A stretch of 62,050 bases of DNA. Source: Candidatus Poribacteria bacterium. Lineage in GTDB: Bacteria; Poribacteria; WGA-4E; UBA9662. Shown piece by piece: positions 38,220-47,086 of the stretch (its first letter is position 1; the number at the start of each line of letters is the position of its first letter). The stretch covers positions 1 to 62,050 of the forward strand of contig JASMLX010000021.1 in NCBI GenBank assembly GCA_030748495.1. Reading direction: 5' to 3'. The translations under genes and the position numbers were made by a program. The notes under the pieces were generated by a model. It had not been told where the DNA came from. It saw only the letters and a list, made by a program, of their open reading frames with translations, and did no database searches.

Positions 38220-38530
38220 TATCAAGGATGTGATGAGAAGGGTAATCGTCTCGATATTACCGCCCAATACACCTCCTTATCCGTGGCATGAATTCGATTA
38301 CCTGACCGGTTCGATTCGCTCTTTCCTCGCAGCCGTCTCAGGAGAAGGTGAGCCATGGATTATTAGGTCATAATCTACGGCAGATACTAGAGGTTGCTAT
38401 TGACGCTAAACAGTCGGCGCTTCTTGGGAGCGTACCGGTGTAATTACCGCCCGAAGACCGGTCGCTTGCGCTGTATCCAACCGTCCATCCTCCCCAACGA
38501 TATTTGATCCCCTTCGCAGGTACCAATTGA
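38220..38530 (+). pseudogene. Gfo/Idh/MocA-family oxidoreductase, decayed C-terminal end
   Basis: Fragments follow the end of a Gfo/Idh/MocA dehydrogenase: CDEKGNRLDITAQYTS, then in another frame EFDYLTGSIRSFLAAVSGEGEPW, then HNLRQILEVAIDAKQSALLGSVPV, a TAA, and LPPEDRSLALYP, ending at TGA 38528-38530. The segment with HNLRQILEVAIDAKQSA is the usual C-terminal helix that follows the substrate-binding sheet. At least two frame changes and one stop are present. Such enzymes oxidise sugars or inositols with NAD(P). It follows the decayed GH10-like gene. Confidence 0.6.
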
Positions 38531-39497
38531 TGAGGAATCCGCATGATCGGTTTCGGAGAAGGTCCCAGCAGACACCTTCGCACAACCGGATCAGGTTGTC
38601 CAAATGCGGGCCGAGTTGCTTCCTCGTCAGCGGCTTCTCCACCGGTGAAAATAGCTGAAAGTGGAGACCCTTTGGCCACGCTAGATGCCGCCTCAGCCAC
38701 GGCGCTGTCAATTGCTCACAGGATCAATGGCATTGGTATGCCAACGCTTTCCCCCTTGACTCCTCTCGTCATGAGGTTGAATAGGTTTCTGTTTTTTGGT
38801 CTAAACGCCCACTTCTCATCCAATTCCACTGCCGAAACTTGTATATTCGTTTCCCTAGTGAAAGATGAGATTTTTTTGCTCTCTCCCTTTAACTCCTGGT
38901 TTTTGATTTTCAACCTAGATGAAAGTTTAAGATTATGAGAAAACAATCTTGTCATTTTTATCCCGGTCAATTACGATCCGGCCTCAGGAGAAGTGGCGCA
39001 ATTTTTCAGGTAATAAAAAGGGGAGTTGAAACTAAGAAAGCTGGTTTGTTGATTCTGATTGGGTGAATTATGGTCGTCAGCCACGAATAAACTACCCTGC
39101 CACAAGCGGACGGGGTATTAAAACAAGGATAATTTTCTCGGTATCTATACCAACTTCCTTCAAAACCTGATCCGTATACTGTTTAAAAACCACAGACTTA
39201 GACTTAGCTGGAAACACCAAATGATATTTAGGACTGTAATACTATAACTCTTATGAAATTGATGCTTGCATCACCGAGAATCTTGGATCAGCTGGACATG
39301 TAAAGCGCAATATCGACGGCACGCTTAACTGGGTATATCAGATCTCTATTCATCCTCCATATCCAATTTTGGGCCGTCAGCAGAATAATAGCAAGGAGCA
39401 TCAATCGTCAGAAATGCCGTCCAAGATTATTTAACCCTATTTCTTTACACCCAACTGCGCAATTCCTTATAATTATCAGGTAGGCCTCAAAATTAAT
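38531..39497. other. Decayed/gene-free stretch with a REP-like hairpin
   Basis: Overlapping open frames at 38368-38938 on both strands show no family motif and probably arise by chance; some coding-like text (PADTFAQPDQVVQMRAELL) suggests a further broken gene near 38570-38640. At 39094-39120 a hairpin-like sequence (CCCTGCCACAAGCGGACGGGG then TATTA) resembles the cleaner one at 51336. The remainder is AT-rich with nothing recognised. Confidence 0.4.
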
Positions 39498-40082
39498 ATG
39501 GTCGTTAGTTCAGACGGAATGACCTTTATTGGACACAACCTGCCTTGTGGTATCTATGTGCTTCGCATTCGAGTTACAACTGATTTGGACCTTGCCTTCG
39601 GCCGATTTAAAAAAGGAAAAGTCATTCACATCCCTAAAGGTTACTATTTGTATATAGGTTCAGCAATGGGGAAAAACGGATCCTCTTCATTAGCTCGTCG
39701 ATTAGTCCGTCATGCCACCCGTAGTGGTGACCAAACACCTCATAAAATTCGTTCCCAAATGCTGGAATTCTTTCCAACCATTCAGCTTGGAATAGGCGAT
39801 TTACGTCCTCTTCGTCCCAAAAAACTATTTTGGAATATCGACCACTTGCTAGATCGTGAAAAGGTAGAGATGGACGCTCTGGTAAGTCTGAGAATCGAAG
39901 ACAAAGTTGAAGGGAAAATCGGTCAATTCCTAGAACTAAGATCTGATACAAAAATCATCGAAAAAGGGTTGGGTGCTAACGATATCGCTGGTAATACACA
40001 TCTACTTCAGTTGGTCGATGGTGTCCAGAATTGGCCCTTGCTGGTCGACAGTTTAATTCAAATCTGGTCGGACAAAGTCTAA
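39498..40082 (+). CDS. GIY-YIG-like DUF123 protein
   Basis: A 194-residue protein with the DUF123 variant of the GIY-YIG nuclease fold: CGIYVLRIRVT (GIY strand), FGRFKKGKVIHIPKGYYLYIGSAMG (YIG strand), SSSLARRLVRHATR (the conserved Arg helix) and FWNIDHLLDREKVEMDAL. DUF123 proteins are small, often found alone or fused to endonuclease III; nuclease activity has not been established here. Length is longer than the ~130-residue core; the C-terminal 50 residues (GANDIAGNTHLLQL...NWPLLVDSLIQIW) are extra but contain the usual DUF123 GASDCGC-like position as GANDIAG, with the cysteines missing. It is an intact gene within a decayed zone. Confidence 0.8.
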   Translation: MVVSSDGMTFIGHNLPCGIYVLRIRVTTDLDLAFGRFKKGKVIHIPKGYYLYIGSAMGKNGSSSLARRLVRHATRSGDQTPHKIRSQMLEFFPTIQLGIGDLRPLRPKKLFWNIDHLLDREKVEMDALVSLRIEDKVEGKIGQFLELRSDTKIIEKGLGANDIAGNTHLLQLVDGVQNWPLLVDSLIQIWSDKV

Positions 40083-40150
40083 ATGGTAGCGTTGAATGAT
40101 AGCTGTCATGGTATTGAAAACGACTTCACTGCGCGACAAAATTTAGGAAG

Positions 40151-40575
40151 TTAATTATGTCCCGAGAGTCGAAGCTGTGCGGCAATGGTTTGGGGCAGGT
40201 TGATGACTAAGGATTCAAAGCGCCAAAAAACAGGTTGAGCTGGGCCTTGAGTCGAGACTTTGGTGTTCTTTTTGATTCCAATGTAAAAAGTGAGTCCCTC
40301 TTTCTGTAGCCATCTAAACCAATTACAGCCGTTCCATTAACTGGATACGCTCGGTGGTATTGGAGTTTCCTTTTTTATCTATCAGCATCCAAAGCAGAGG
40401 AAAAGCGGTTGCTCTGTAAACCACAGCGGCCAGCAGAATATTGATCTCGAGTTGTTCAAATTTCCAGTTGCTCCGATCGATAGCAATGATAAAATCAGAC
40501 TTTGGCGCTAACAGAGCCAACGCAACTTGGGCTATCTGCCGAAAGGGGATTTTAAATTGTTGATAGTTACCGGCA
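40151..40575 (-). pseudogene. IS4-family transposase fragment
   Basis: A minus-strand remnant. DFIIAIDRSNWKFEQLEINIL, VVYRATAFPLLWMLIDKKGNSNTTERIQLMERL is the first catalytic Asp region of IS4-type transposases. After a stop, another frame reads CNWFRWLQKEGLTFYIGIKKNTK, the region past the second catalytic Asp, and ends at TAA 40151-40153. The part between them is deleted and the N- and C-termini are missing. Confidence 0.7.
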
Positions 40576-41040
40576 GATTCCCCACAGCCTTGATAGTAGT
40601 AGGCCGAACGAGATATGCATAGGTCTGGCAATCGATATCTGGCTGTTTTCAGGCTCGATCAGCCAGCGTTTATCATCTTTTTAAGCCAGTCGACCTCGAC
40701 CTTCAACTGGCCGATCCGGCGCTAAAGCTCGGATACCAGTTCTTGAGTCTCCTGCTTGGGTTTACTTTTCCTTTTTTGAAAATATTTCCGGTCGCTCCTG
40801 CATTATGCGTCTCTTCCATTGATGGATCAGGTTTGGATGAAGCCCGTATTCACTGGATAACTGAGCGATGGCTTTCTCTTTTTTCATGGCTTCGAATGCT
40901 ACTTTGGCCTTGAATGCTGAACGGTGGCTTCTTCCTATTTTGCCCATATTGCCTCTGCCTCCATCAGATTAGGTGCTGAGGCAAGAGCACAAAATACACC
41001 TTAAACTCGTGTCCTAAATATAGGCTCCATTATAGTCCAC
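40576..41040 (-). pseudogene. IS3-family element, decayed orfA and start of orfB
   Basis: The minus-strand orfA (start about 40947) reads GRSHRSAFKAKVAFEAMKKEK, IAQLSSEYGLHPNLIHQWKRR, the HTH of IS3-family OrfA, and continues out of frame as LVSEL, a stop, RIGQLKVEVDWLKKM, the leucine-zipper end. The orfB start follows as LCISRSAYYYQGCGESAGN, typical of the IS3 OrfB N-terminus, and then merges in frame with the IS4 fragment at about 40575. The left end of the element may be near 41037, where TGGACTATAATGGAGCC (minus strand) begins with the IS3-typical TG. Confidence 0.65.
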
Positions 41041-41339
41041 TCCGGAACAACTTCGATTCCCTGCAGGCGCAATGGATTAACAATCCGCGCTGATTTTAAT
41101 GATCAGCCTCATCCTTCCGGCATTGACCAGCGACGGGTCGATCTGATGGGGCAACGCGTCTCTCAAATTCTCGGATTCTCCAGCAAGCCGACCGGGAACT
41201 TAAACCGGAACCCAAAACCTTTGAACGTGAGGTAGAACAACCCACAATCGACGATCAAATCGGACAGGTGTAAAAATCTATTTCCATCAAATTACCAAAG
41301 CTAATTTGAACAGCATTTATCTCATTTGAGGCAGAATTT
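41041..41339 (+). other. Degraded stretch before the PhyH remnant
   Basis: Coding-like text (SRILQQADRELKPEPKTFERE, then VEQPTIDDQIGQV and a stop at about 41273) is readable on the plus strand but I do not recognise it. It lies between the IS3 end and the PhyH remnant. Confidence 0.35.
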
Positions 41340-41830
41340 ATGCCTTCATCCACGCCGCTTTCCGAGTAGCAAGTACAATATTTCAAGACTCACGGTTTAC
41401 TGATTCTAGAGAATCTGCTCAACCAATCCTCACTGGATGACTGGTGCCAGCAAATCTGGCGTGATCTGGAAGCAAGTTTGGACCCGCCCGAGAGTTGGGC
41501 CAAAATTCAGAGTGGACTAGATAGTTACCAAGATGATCCGCCTGAATCAGCTTTGGTTTATCTCCAGCCTTAACCTCTATCAATACAAAAATTAGGTGGC
41601 GGTGCCTTTGTGGCCGCGTTGACCTGAGCCGGAGAAATCTTGGCAGATGCCTAAATCGGGGCACATTGACGCCTACGGCGGTCGATGGTTACCTTTATGA
41701 TTGGAGCTACTGCTCATTTGTATGATGTAGAACCAAGTGGAGGGGCTTTCATATTTTGGCCTGATAGTTGACGCCCATCTTTCGGCAGTGAGATTCAATC
41801 CGTACCGTTATTTTAGCCAATATGTTCATC
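41340..41830 (+). pseudogene. Phytanoyl-CoA dioxygenase (PhyH) family, decayed
   Basis: A plus-strand remnant beginning at ATG 41340. It reads TPLSE, an in-frame TAG, QVQYFKTHGLLILENLLNQSSLDDW, QQIWRDLEASLDPPESWAKI, the usual N-terminus of bacterial PhyH proteins (LTEEQVxxFxxxGYLxxxN). Further on, after frame changes, VEPSGGAFIFWPDS, a TGA, matches the GGGxxFWPGSH strand near the distal iron-binding histidine. The HxD motif is not found, so the central part is lost. PhyH proteins are Fe(II)/2-oxoglutarate dioxygenases and are unusually abundant in Poribacteria (general knowledge). Confidence 0.7.
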
Positions 41831-41834
41831 GGTA

Positions 41835-42359
41835 TCATCTCCTTTTGCGTTTTAAAAAGTATGCGCTAGTCGTTCTATCACCTATAGGATTTTCCTGCCT
41901 ATCGAAAGTATGATGTTCTAATTGCCAACCATATTGTGAGAGAACATCCAAAATGGGTATTTCAAAACTAGTAGCGGAAGCATGGTAATAATGGCTATAC
42001 TTAGCCCCCTTCCCGTTACTTAAATAAAATAGAAACCTGCTATCGGAAGCCCCAAGATCCCCTTCAAGTTCTACTCTCTTATTCATTTCTTCAACCCCAC
42101 TATCATTGAAAAACCTCATAACAATTTTATTGTCAGGCTGAATAGCTGGTGAAATCATTGATGCAACAACCGTATTGTTTAAACTCCTTTGGTAATAAGC
42201 CATCATCTTTACTGAGTCAAATGAAAAAGTAGCAAACGCTAAACCATCCTGCACACATGTAAGCATCCCATATTCATATATAGGTTCATCTAAAGGTTTT
42301 TGCAAACCTAATAAAATCAAACTGAAACTTAAAAGTACTGCAACCCCTAAATATTTCAT
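41835..42359 (-). CDS. Hypothetical secreted protein
   Basis: A 174-residue protein with a signal peptide (KYLGVAVLLSFSLILLGLQ). I do not recognise the mature part, which is beta-rich (YEYGMLTCVQDGLAFATFSFD, NKIVMRFFNDSG, DSRFLFYLSNGKG) and ends with ISQ-like DVLSQYGWQLEHHTFDRQ and TTSAYFLKRKRR; the pattern LxxLGxxGWELxxxxxxxxxxxYFLKR is that of DUF4177-type small proteins. TATTTCCTTTTATTG upstream (complement AAAGGAAA) supplies a possible ribosome-binding site. The gene is intact although its neighbours on both sides are broken; composition is more AT-rich than the surroundings, so recent acquisition is possible. Confidence 0.65.
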   Translation of the reverse strand: MKYLGVAVLLSFSLILLGLQKPLDEPIYEYGMLTCVQDGLAFATFSFDSVKMMAYYQRSLNNTVVASMISPAIQPDNKIVMRFFNDSGVEEMNKRVELEGDLGASDSRFLFYLSNGKGAKYSHYYHASATSFEIPILDVLSQYGWQLEHHTFDRQENPIGDRTTSAYFLKRKRR

Positions 42360-42724
42360 AACAAATATTTCCTTTTATTGTTTTTTCAACCCAGGAATCG
42401 CAAATTTCGGCTGATAATTTAATCCCAACTTTTTTCAAATAGTGTTGGCCTGCATCCGTCAATGCCTGGATAATATCGATTTTAACTTTATCTACTATAC
42501 CAGTTGGCGCTTAAATTACAACTTCATTATAGATAAACACTCAAACTTGGCAAGGAGACGGTTTGAAGTGAATCGGCAGTTGCCTTACTCTTGTTGGAGG
42601 GTAAAAAAAGACCATACGCCAACACAGCCTCTCGAAACATCAAACGAACCTCATGGAGAAGGCTTTTGTCCTAATCCTAATTAGGTGTTTAGATCTCAAC
42701 TGACCTGCCTTTATAAGGGGTAAT
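42360..42724. other. Intergenic stretch, nothing recognised
   Basis: AT-rich sequence of 365 bp with one 80-codon open frame (42442-42684, plus) that lacks family motifs and a ribosome-binding site. No repeat or RNA was seen. Confidence 0.5.
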
Positions 42725-43112
42725 TTACTTTACTTGGCTGGGATTAGCAGATGGTGGCTGGGGTGGATCAACCCCAAGTTGTCTCCATAAGTTCAATGAA
42801 TCGAATACTACGGATTTTTCGACACTTTACCTCCTGCAAATGTCACTACTGTGTAATACCTGAATATTTCACTTCCTTACCTATAGCAGCAAAACCCATA
42901 AGCACTCCTTGATATGTACCAGTAAATGTCCGTTCTATTGTTACCTTATTGCTACCAGCGCTGATTCCGTCCATTATCAATTGCGAATCAGGAAAGGCCT
43001 CACGCCAAGATGTAACATCTTGCTTTCGCCCTATAACATATCTGGAGCGCATAATTCATCTACCACAGACAGATCACCTTTATTCCGCACTTCATTTTCA
43101 TAATTGTTACCT
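42725..43112 (-). pseudogene. SnoaL-like ester cyclase, decayed
   Basis: A minus-strand gene readable in three frames. NNYENEVRNKGDLSVVDELCAPDM is the SnoaL N-terminal helix; after a frameshift near 43035 GRKQDVTSWREAFPDSQLIMD and VTIERTFTGTYQGVLMGFAAIGKEVKYSG carry the core; after two stops and another shift near 42830 it ends FDSLNLWRQLGVDPPQPP with a TAA at 42725-42727. Together they match the family order of SnoaL-like polyketide cyclases (NTF2 fold). The IS5-type fossil lies 31 bp upstream of the start, probably removing its promoter. Confidence 0.75.
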
Positions 43113-43143
43113 GTAAGTGTGGAGTGTAGCACAAAACTAATCT

Positions 43144-43164
43144 TACTAGAAGTCATTTCATAAG
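43144..43164 (+). repeat. Left terminal inverted repeat of IS5-type element
   Basis: Identical over 21 bp to the reverse complement of 43980-44000. Perfect conservation beside a broken transposase gene suggests the element was mobilised in trans late, or decayed recently. Confidence 0.85.
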
Positions 43165-43979
43165 TGCCTCATCGTTACGATGAGACAGGCAACATGAAAA
43201 AAGGCGCGATAGATGGTCAGCTGTCGATCCCATCGGGTGACAATGTGGCCAAAGCTGGTTAGCCAACCGATGGTGGGCTCTATTTTCCATCCTTTTCGCT
43301 AGCCTCGTCGGGGGCGACCATCTGGTGTTTGGGTCTTCTTTCTATTTTTTCGAGGCGCTGCAATCAGCTCAATTTGTTGATCCGCAGGTTGTTCACCTAA
43401 AGACTGACTGCCAGAGGCTTGGTCCGCAATCAAAGGCTGTCTCGACGCCTTTGGCTCGAGTCAAGTCAATCCGGCCTCGACCAAGGCACTTCCGCAGGTC
43501 AGGCCGAACAGAGGTAGCCTCCGACAGGAATCCTCTGACCGTCGGCCACCACCATCAGTTTGGTACCCTGGCCGCCTTTGGTTTTTCCGACGGCAGGCCC
43601 TCTTTTTTTGCGGCTGCCTAGCTACTGTCGATCAAGGTTTCCTCCCCGTCGATCAACCCTGGTTGATCTAGAAGATCGATCAACGTCCACCACACCTGTA
43701 ACCAGGTCCCGTCTTCTTGCCAACGACGTAATCGAGGCCAACAGGTTGATGGGCTAGGGTATGTGGCCGCTAAATCTGGCCAACCGGCACCTGAGCCTAA
43801 GAGCCAAAGAGTGCCTTCAAACAGCTCACGATTGGAGGGCCAGGGACGACCAGGGCTGATCAATTCTGGCCGCAGAGGAGCGGTGGTGTCCCACGGCTGA
43901 TCGCTTAATACTTCCGATCGATGACTAATAGTTCTAAACAATCTCCTATCAGCCATAAAATACATCATATTGGTCTGAC

Positions 43980-44000
43980 CTTATGAAATGACTTCTAGTA
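43980..44000 (-). repeat. Right terminal inverted repeat of IS5-type element
   Basis: CTTATGAAATGACTTCTAGTA, the exact inverted copy of 43144-43164. Confidence 0.85.
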
Positions 44001-44083
44001 TGCGTGCCTAGCACTTTACAGAGGTCTTTTGCCCACAAGCTGTTATGTGAAAGCGTTAGACAACCATATTGTCGTCCGTGATA

Positions 44084-44092
44084 TGATATAAT
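44084..44092 (+). promoter_or_regulatory. Possible extended -10 promoter
   Basis: TGATATAAT is a perfect extended -10 element (TGnTATAAT) 77 bp ahead of the MazG-like start. No good -35 box is seen at 17 bp, as is usual for extended -10 promoters. Confidence 0.4.
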
Positions 44093-44168
44093 CTCATTGA
44101 CTAACAGGTCGATAAGATCATCCCACGGATTGGTGCAAATATTGTCCGGACGGTAGAGTATTCAGCTA

Positions 44169-44522
44169 ATGGAATGTACGGAATATACGTTACAGAACTG
44201 CCAAAAAATCGTTGATAACTGGATTCAAGAGGTCGGTGTCCGCTATTTCTCTGAACTAACCAATATGGCGATTTTAGCCGAAGAGGTAGGAGAGGTCGCC
44301 CGGATCATTTCAAGAAAATACGGCGACCAAAGTTTCAAGGCTTCAGACCGCGAGGTCGATCTGGCCGAGGAATTAGCCGACGTTCTATTTGTTCTAATTT
44401 GTCTTGCCAATCAGACCGGCGTGGATCTGGAAACCGCCTTCAAACAGTCGCTAGATAAGAAAACGAAACGAGATCGAACTCGACATCGAGAGAACCAGTT
44501 CGATCCCATGCGGTCGGTGTAA
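44169..44522 (+). CDS. MazG-like nucleotide pyrophosphohydrolase
   Basis: A 117-residue protein of the all-alpha NTP pyrophosphatase (MazG-like) superfamily, which hydrolyses nucleoside triphosphates to monophosphates and PPi. The metal-binding signature is seen as LAEEVGEVARIISR (EExxE) and DLAEELADVLFVLICLA (ExxD). Length fits the small single-domain group. It is followed by the TPR gene 12 bp downstream and then rlmN, suggesting an operon. The N-terminal ~40 residues (CTEYTLQNCQKIVDNWIQ) are the helix typical of the short MazG proteins. Confidence 0.88.
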   Translation: MECTEYTLQNCQKIVDNWIQEVGVRYFSELTNMAILAEEVGEVARIISRKYGDQSFKASDREVDLAEELADVLFVLICLANQTGVDLETAFKQSLDKKTKRDRTRHRENQFDPMRSV

Positions 44523-44534
44523 ACCACCAAGCTG

Positions 44535-45527
44535 ATGAGTAACGGTTTAATTTCTCTGATTTTAGCCGCGATCCTGTTCGCCGGCGTAGTAGGCATCTCC
44601 CTGCGTTATGCCTTTTCCAAAGAACGTGATATCCAGGAGTACTTACGGCGAGCACAAACCTACAGATCCCGTAAAAGCTACGATACCGCGATTGGTGCCT
44701 ACCAACGAGTTATCGAGTTGGATCCAGAGAATATTACCGCTCTCCAAGGTGTGGGAATCTTGCATACTCAGCTAGGTCGATACAACGAAGCAATCCTCGC
44801 TTATGAAACCTTAGCCAAGATTGAGCCACAGGATCACCGTGTGCTAAATCGGCTGGCCCGACTTTACGAGAAAGTTGGTAACGAAGAGAAAGCATTAGAA
44901 AACTTTGAGGCTTCTCTGGAAATTAGTGAGAGTTCGGTCGAGACCTATATCCATCTAGGCCAACTTCACTATAGAGCAAACCGAATGGAAGAGGCGATTG
45001 ACGACTACAACAAGGCTCTGGAATTAAGCCCGGGCCATCTCGATACTAGATATCACTTGGCTGACGTCTATATGTCGCAAGGCAATGGGGACGCTGCTAT
45101 TGAGCAATATAAAATAGTTGTCAGCGCCCTACCTGATGACCTACAAGGCTATGCACAACTGGCACAGGCCTATAACCAATTGGGCCGGCACGAGAGGGCA
45201 ATTGAGGCTTACGAACAGGCTTTGGGCCTAACGCCTAACTCTCCCCATATATATGCTAACCTAGGACAAAGTTATTATTTGATCAAGAATTATGAACAAG
45301 CCGACCAAGCCCTCCAATGCGCTTTAGATCTGGATCCTGACTACGCTCTCGCTCAATATAATTTAGCTGTTTCTTTAGCCGAACAACGCCAAACTGATCG
45401 AGCGGTTCAGTATTTAGAACTCGCACTCTATAACGACGCCAACTTAATGCCAATTGCCCGCACCAACCCTGTTTTCGCGAGCCTATCCGACCATCCTGGG
45501 TTCTCCCGTTTGCTGAATTTAGCCTAA
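44535..45527 (+). CDS. TPR-repeat protein with N-terminal membrane anchor
   Basis: A 330-residue protein with one N-terminal transmembrane helix (LISLILAAILFAGVVGISLRY) and about seven tetratricopeptide repeats, for example AIGAYQRVIELDPENITALQGVGILHTQLGRY, HLGQLHYRANRMEEAIDDYNKALELSPGH and QLAQAYNQLGRHERAIEAYEQALGLTPNS. TPR repeats are protein-interaction scaffolds; the soluble part may face either the cytoplasm or the periplasm. The partner is unknown. It lies between the MazG-like gene and rlmN in the same direction (12 and 20 bp gaps). Confidence 0.88.
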   Translation: MSNGLISLILAAILFAGVVGISLRYAFSKERDIQEYLRRAQTYRSRKSYDTAIGAYQRVIELDPENITALQGVGILHTQLGRYNEAILAYETLAKIEPQDHRVLNRLARLYEKVGNEEKALENFEASLEISESSVETYIHLGQLHYRANRMEEAIDDYNKALELSPGHLDTRYHLADVYMSQGNGDAAIEQYKIVVSALPDDLQGYAQLAQAYNQLGRHERAIEAYEQALGLTPNSPHIYANLGQSYYLIKNYEQADQALQCALDLDPDYALAQYNLAVSLAEQRQTDRAVQYLELALYNDANLMPIARTNPVFASLSDHPGFSRLLNLA

Positions 45528-45547
45528 GGCTGACTTACTGCGATAGT

Positions 45548-46678
45548 ATGTCCATGTCTCTACCACCTCTGGAAATTAATTTAAAATCGCTCTCCAAGGC
45601 CCAGCTTTTGGAACAGATCGTGAAGTGGGGCGAACCAAAGTATCGTGCGGCTCAAATCTGGTCCTGGCTGTACCAAAAAGGTATTACCGAAATCGATCAA
45701 ATGACAAATTTGTCGCAATCGTTCCGGCAAATGCTCAAGACGCAGACTTGGATCAGTAAAGCCCAGTTGAAAGACCAAATTCAATCAGAGGTTGACCGGT
45801 CTACCAAGTTTTTGTTTCGAGTAGCCGGAGGTGAGGATGTGGAGACGGTTTTAATGCCGGACGGCAACCGGCTCACGGTTTGCCTCTCCTCGCAGATCGG
45901 GTGCGCGATGGATTGCGCTTTTTGCGCAACGGGACAGATGGGCTTTTTTCGTAATCTACCGGTAGATGGAGTTGTGGACCAGTTTTTAGCAATTCAAACT
46001 AAACTACAAGAGAATACAGATGAATACATCCGACAGACCAAATTTAATAATAAACGTAAAATTACCAATGTTGTGTTTATGGGAATGGGTGAACCGCTTG
46101 CCAACTACCAGCAGGTGGTTTCTGCCATCCGAATTTTAACAGATCCGGATGGGATTAACCTGTCAGGCAGACGGATTACGGTCTCTACGGTTGGGCTTGC
46201 ACCTCGTATACAACAATTGGCTGAAGAGGGGCTCGGATGCAAATTGGCGTTATCTCTCAACGCTACGACGGACGAAATTCGAACTCGATTGATGCCGATT
46301 AACCATCGTTACCCGATTAGAGAGATCATGTCGGCAGTGCGCTTCTGGGTCGAAACCACCGGGATGCCAGTTACCTTCGAATATGTAATGATTCGAGGCT
46401 TAAACGACAGTTTGGTCGATGCAGAACGCTTGTGTCGTTTGGTCCAGAATATTCCCTGCAAGATCAATCTGATTCCTTTCAACGAAATTGAAGGATCAGA
46501 CCTACATCGACCAGAGGAACGGCGAGTCGAGCGTTTTCACCGGATCTTGACGCAACACCATCGGGTTGCCCCTGTCAGATACAGCAAAGGACGGGATATC
46601 GCTGCAGCTTGTGGACAACTTCGTACCATTTACGACCAGGCGGGTACACGTCTTTCAATCAATCCAGTTCCCTCTTAG
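45548..46678 (+). CDS. rlmN: 23S rRNA (adenine-2503-C2)-methyltransferase
   Basis: A radical-SAM methylase that modifies A2503 of 23S rRNA and A37 of some tRNAs. The 376-residue protein has the cluster-binding CxxxCxxC as Cys119, Cys123 and Cys126 (IGCAMDCAFCATGQ), VVFMGMGEPLANY, VSTVGLAPRI, LALSLNATTDEIR, INLIPFNE and the C-terminal DIAAACGQL carrying the second reactive cysteine. Start can be ATG 45548 or ATG 45554. RlmN rather than Cfr is indicated by overall sequence. Confidence 0.97.
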   Translation: MSMSLPPLEINLKSLSKAQLLEQIVKWGEPKYRAAQIWSWLYQKGITEIDQMTNLSQSFRQMLKTQTWISKAQLKDQIQSEVDRSTKFLFRVAGGEDVETVLMPDGNRLTVCLSSQIGCAMDCAFCATGQMGFFRNLPVDGVVDQFLAIQTKLQENTDEYIRQTKFNNKRKITNVVFMGMGEPLANYQQVVSAIRILTDPDGINLSGRRITVSTVGLAPRIQQLAEEGLGCKLALSLNATTDEIRTRLMPINHRYPIREIMSAVRFWVETTGMPVTFEYVMIRGLNDSLVDAERLCRLVQNIPCKINLIPFNEIEGSDLHRPEERRVERFHRILTQHHRVAPVRYSKGRDIAAACGQLRTIYDQAGTRLSINPVPS

Positions 46679-47086
46679 TTTCGTAAAATCTTGCCGTTAC
46701 AGCGAAATTTGGAATGGCTTCGTCTGGCCGGCTGAGAGATCACAGACCGCAGAGGTCGGACCGGCAAAAAAATGACGATGAGGTTCAATGCGGACTGATT
46801 GAACTTTTGAGGTGCATAAGAAAAGTATGGGGCTACTGAATTCAAGCAGAAAAAGGCTAAAATAAAACAGAATATTCAGGTAGTTTAAGCCGCTACTTTT
46901 GGCAAGAAGCAGTCAAAAAGAACCACAAAAAAGCACTAGGCAAATATTTATTATTTACTGGTGGCCTGAACATGCCTGGGAAACTTTACGCACCTCTTTC
47001 ATAAATATTTAATGGCTAAACGGAAAGAGAGACCGGGAGGGGTGAAGGATGAAGTGAGAATAGTGAATAGAAGGTGGAAGGTCGGA
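46679..47086. other. Intergenic stretch with one arm of a long imperfect direct repeat
   Basis: No gene. The sequence 46996-47070 (CTTTCATAAATATTTAA ... CGGAAAG ... GTGAATAG) is repeated imperfectly, in the same orientation, at 51093-51168 on the other side of the split kinase. A hairpin near 46722-46770 is followed by an A-run, not a T-run, so it is not a rlmN terminator. Confidence 0.45.
46996..47070 (+). repeat. Imperfect direct repeat flanking the kinase locus, copy A
   Basis: The first 32 bases match copy B (51093-51168) at about 24 positions, including AATATTTAA and CGGAAAG, and both end with GTGAATAG. Spacing variations reduce identity in the middle. Confidence 0.4.

Larger units (their letters stand above)
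43144..44000 (-). mobile_element. Complete but dead IS5-family insertion sequence
   Basis: An 857-bp element bounded by a perfect 21-bp inverted repeat (43144-43164 and 43980-44000: TACTAGAAGTCATTTCATAAG). The repeat includes CTAG at each outer end, which may be the duplicated target. The transposase on the minus strand is broken: LWLLGSGAGWPDLAATYPSPSTCWPRLRRW, TLIDLLDQPGLIDGEETLIDSS, a stop, AAAKKEGLPSEKPKA, and in another frame RAKGVETAFDCGP. These match IS5 (IS427-group) proteins including the first catalytic Asp in a shifted position (GEETLIDSS). Confidence 0.75.

Noticed and set aside
38368..38711. Open frames of about 100 codons on the minus strand
   Set aside because: They lie opposite the decayed Gfo/Idh/MocA gene and have no family motifs; they are shadows.
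46722..46772. GC-rich hairpin after rlmN
   Set aside because: It is followed by a run of A rather than T on the plus strand, so it is not a rho-independent terminator for rlmN.
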